NCBI RefSeq assembly: GCF_000783395.1 | Contig: NZ_JSFK01000026.1 | Location: 62,001-126,000, forward strand | DNA length: 64,000 bases | From: Pseudomonas chlororaphis | Lineage (GTDB): Bacteria; Pseudomonadota; Gammaproteobacteria; Pseudomonadales; Pseudomonadaceae | Direction of reading: 5' to 3' | Shown here: positions 62,814 to 64,000 of the stretch, piece after piece | Layout of the letters: each line of letters begins with the position of its first letter | Position numbering within the stretch: the stretch's first letter is position 1 | Program-made: the position numbers and the translations under genes | Notes under the pieces: generated by a model | The model's database searches: none | What the model was told of the DNA's origin: nothing | The model's input: only the letters and a program-made list of their open reading frames with translations

Positions 62814-63089
62814 ATGAAAACCAAACTGATCCTCGCCCTGACCCTGTCCGTACTGGCCGCCAATACCTTCGCTGCCGACGGCTCGGATCGCACCAAATCC
62901 GCCGACTTCATCAACGGCGCCAGCGCCGCAATCGAAACCAGCCACACCGGTACTTATGCCGCTGACGGTTTTGATAAAACCAGCCTTGGCAAAGCTGTGG
63001 CTGCCGATGGTTTCGATAAAACCAACCTGGGTAAAACCGTCGCGGCTGACGGCTTCGACAAGACCGGTACCGCCGCTGCCATCAGCTAA
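62814..63089 (+). CDS. Small exported protein with AADGFDKT repeats
   Basis: A 91-residue precursor. A Sec signal peptide (MKTKLILALTLSVLAANTFA) with cleavage expected after Ala20 is followed by a ~70-residue mature part containing three near-identical units AADGFDKTxLGKxV (third ends KTGTAAAIS), preceded by a related ADGSDRTKSAD. The repeats are acidic-basic balanced, with no Cys. GGAGTAACC lies just before the ATG. It has its own promoter region and terminator. No function is known to me; similar Pseudomonas periplasmic proteins of unknown role exist. It should be periplasmic or secreted. Confidence 0.8.
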   Translation: MKTKLILALTLSVLAANTFAADGSDRTKSADFINGASAAIETSHTGTYAADGFDKTSLGKAVAADGFDKTNLGKTVAADGFDKTGTAAAIS

Positions 63090-63108
63090 GTATCTGCAGT
63101 CCTCTCAC

Positions 63109-63128
63109 AGCCCGGCTTCGGCCGGGCT
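63109..63128 (+). terminator. Terminator with UUCG tetraloop
   Basis: AGCCCGGC (63109-63116), TTCG, GCCGGGCT (63121-63128), then TAGTCATTT. It follows the repeat-protein gene by 20 bases. Confidence 0.8.
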
Positions 63129-63174
63129 TAGTCATTTCTGGGGGATGAAGATTTCCTGAATTCACATCAAACAC

Positions 63175-63263
63175 TGTGGGAGCGAGCCTGCTCGCGAAGA
63201 CGTCGTGTCAGGCGATATCAATGCAACTGACCCGACGCTTTCGCGAGCAGGCTCGCTCCCACA
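63175..63263. repeat. REPIN (two inverted REP sequences)
   Basis: Left REP TGTGGGAGCGAGCCTGCTCG and its inverted copy ending at 63263 flank ~40 bases of unique sequence. Different REP subtype from that at 61608. Confidence 0.88.
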
Positions 63264-63365
63264 GGGGAATTTCATAGCTTGGAATATCGGTGTCTGGCTG
63301 GAAATATGCGGGGCGCCCTTGCACTATGGCTGCATCCGAAACGCAGACTCAGGAATTCACCCGCC

Positions 63366-63995
63366 ATGCCCGATGACATCCACTTCTACGAACCCGCCAA
63401 CGGCCACGGTCTGCCCCACGATCCGTTCAACGCCATCGTCGGCCCGCGCCCGATCGGCTGGATTTCCTCGCAGGATGCCAACGGCCAGTTGAACCTGGCG
63501 CCGTACAGTTTTTTCAACGCCTTTAACTACATCCCGCCGATCATTGGTTTTTCCAGCGTCGGGCGCAAAGACAGCCTGAACAACATCGAGCAGACCGGCG
63601 AATTCGTCTGGAACCTCGCCACCCGCCCGCTGGCCGAGCAGATGAATCAGAGCTGCGCGATGGTCGCGCCGCAGGTCAACGAATTTGAATTGGCAGGATT
63701 GACGACGGTCGCGTCAAAGGTGATTTCGGTGCCACGGGTGGCCGAGAGTCCGGTGTCCTTTGAATGCAAGGTCACGCAGATCATTCAGTTGCAGCGTGCC
63801 GATGGCGAGACGGTGCCGAGCTGGCTGATCCTCGGCGAAGTGGTTGCCGTGCATATCGCCAAGTGGCTGTTGAAGGACGGCATCTACGACACCGCCGCGG
63901 CAGAACCGATTCTGCGCGGCGGCGGGCCGGCGGATTATTTCCAGTTAGGGCCTGAGGCCCTGTTCAAGATGTGGCGTCCGGGCGCAAACAAGTAA
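63366..63995 (+). CDS. Flavin reductase-like (FMN-binding split-barrel) protein
   Basis: A 209-residue protein of the flavin-reductase-like/split-barrel family. Signatures are the N-terminal PFNAIVGPRPIGWISSQDAN, LNLAPYSFFNAFNYIPPIIG (FMN-phosphate-binding region), VWNLATRPLAEQMN and WLILGEVVAVHIAKWLLKDG. Such proteins bind FMN and reduce flavin or small aromatic substrates with NAD(P)H. I start at the ATG at 63366 (MPDDIHFYEPANGHG), which gives the usual length; the frame stays open 29 codons upstream through non-conserved sequence. The ribosome binding site is weak. Monocistronic as far as visible, right after a REPIN. Confidence 0.85.
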   Translation: MPDDIHFYEPANGHGLPHDPFNAIVGPRPIGWISSQDANGQLNLAPYSFFNAFNYIPPIIGFSSVGRKDSLNNIEQTGEFVWNLATRPLAEQMNQSCAMVAPQVNEFELAGLTTVASKVISVPRVAESPVSFECKVTQIIQLQRADGETVPSWLILGEVVAVHIAKWLLKDGIYDTAAAEPILRGGGPADYFQLGPEALFKMWRPGANK

Positions 63996-64000
63996 CGCGT

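Overview
This window is a high-GC chromosome segment from a Pseudomonas, most likely of the P. fluorescens group. MvaT-type H-NS protein, SecA/DciA, class I fumarase, the pykA - enoyl-CoA hydratase - ferredoxin reductase - diguanylate cyclase - fumA order and abundant REP/REPIN palindromes all point there. No tRNA, rRNA, CRISPR array, insertion sequence or phage gene was seen.

Left part (1-20151) is mostly core genome: secA (cut by the window edge), dciA, a DUF853/YjgR ATPase, an amino-acid-type dCache chemoreceptor, a three-gene coupled unit (GT4 glycosyltransferase, DUF2334 deacetylase-like protein, LPG-synthase-TM flippase-like protein), purU, mvaT, sbcB, and a six-gene translationally coupled MoxR operon (RDD, SpoIIM-like, DUF4129, DUF4350, MoxR, DUF58).

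The centre (20152-56672) holds a Tc (insecticidal toxin complex) system dispersed in three blocks between housekeeping genes. Block 1 (minus strand, 20152-35423) has a TcA subunit split into tcaA-like and tcaB-like genes, a 1345-residue and a 909-residue protein made of Ig-like beta-sandwich modules, and a tryptophan-rich 156-residue protein. Block 2 (38541-41343), after PilZ, lipoprotein and pykA, holds two paralogous 433-residue delta-60-repeat proteins. Block 3 (46705-56672), after enoyl-CoA hydratase, Fe-S reductase, GGDEF protein and fumA, holds tcaC (TcB) and two tandem tccC (TcC) genes with different C-terminal cargo. Known Tc biology predicts that TcaA/TcaB form the injection channel, TcaC plus a TccC form the cocoon, and the cleaved TccC tail is the delivered effector.

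The most striking signal is a palindrome close to CTGTCAGATCTGACAG that sits 55-105 bp upstream of five different Tc-associated genes and nowhere else I could see. It has the layout of a lux box and is followed, at a nearly fixed distance, by a -10-like hexamer. It would tie the three dispersed blocks, including the uncharacterised delta-60 and Ig-like genes, into one regulon driven by a LuxR-type protein encoded elsewhere.

The right part (56775-64000) carries a MifS/MifR (DctB/DctD-like) two-component pair, then a KgtP-type 2-oxoglutarate permease with a good sigma-54 promoter and upstream dyads, a four-repeat membrane protein, a small exported protein of AADGFDKT repeats, and a flavin-reductase-like protein. 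Three copies of a ~170-270 bp intergenic repeat with inverted GC-rich ends lie at 6.8, 44.5 and 60.0 kb.
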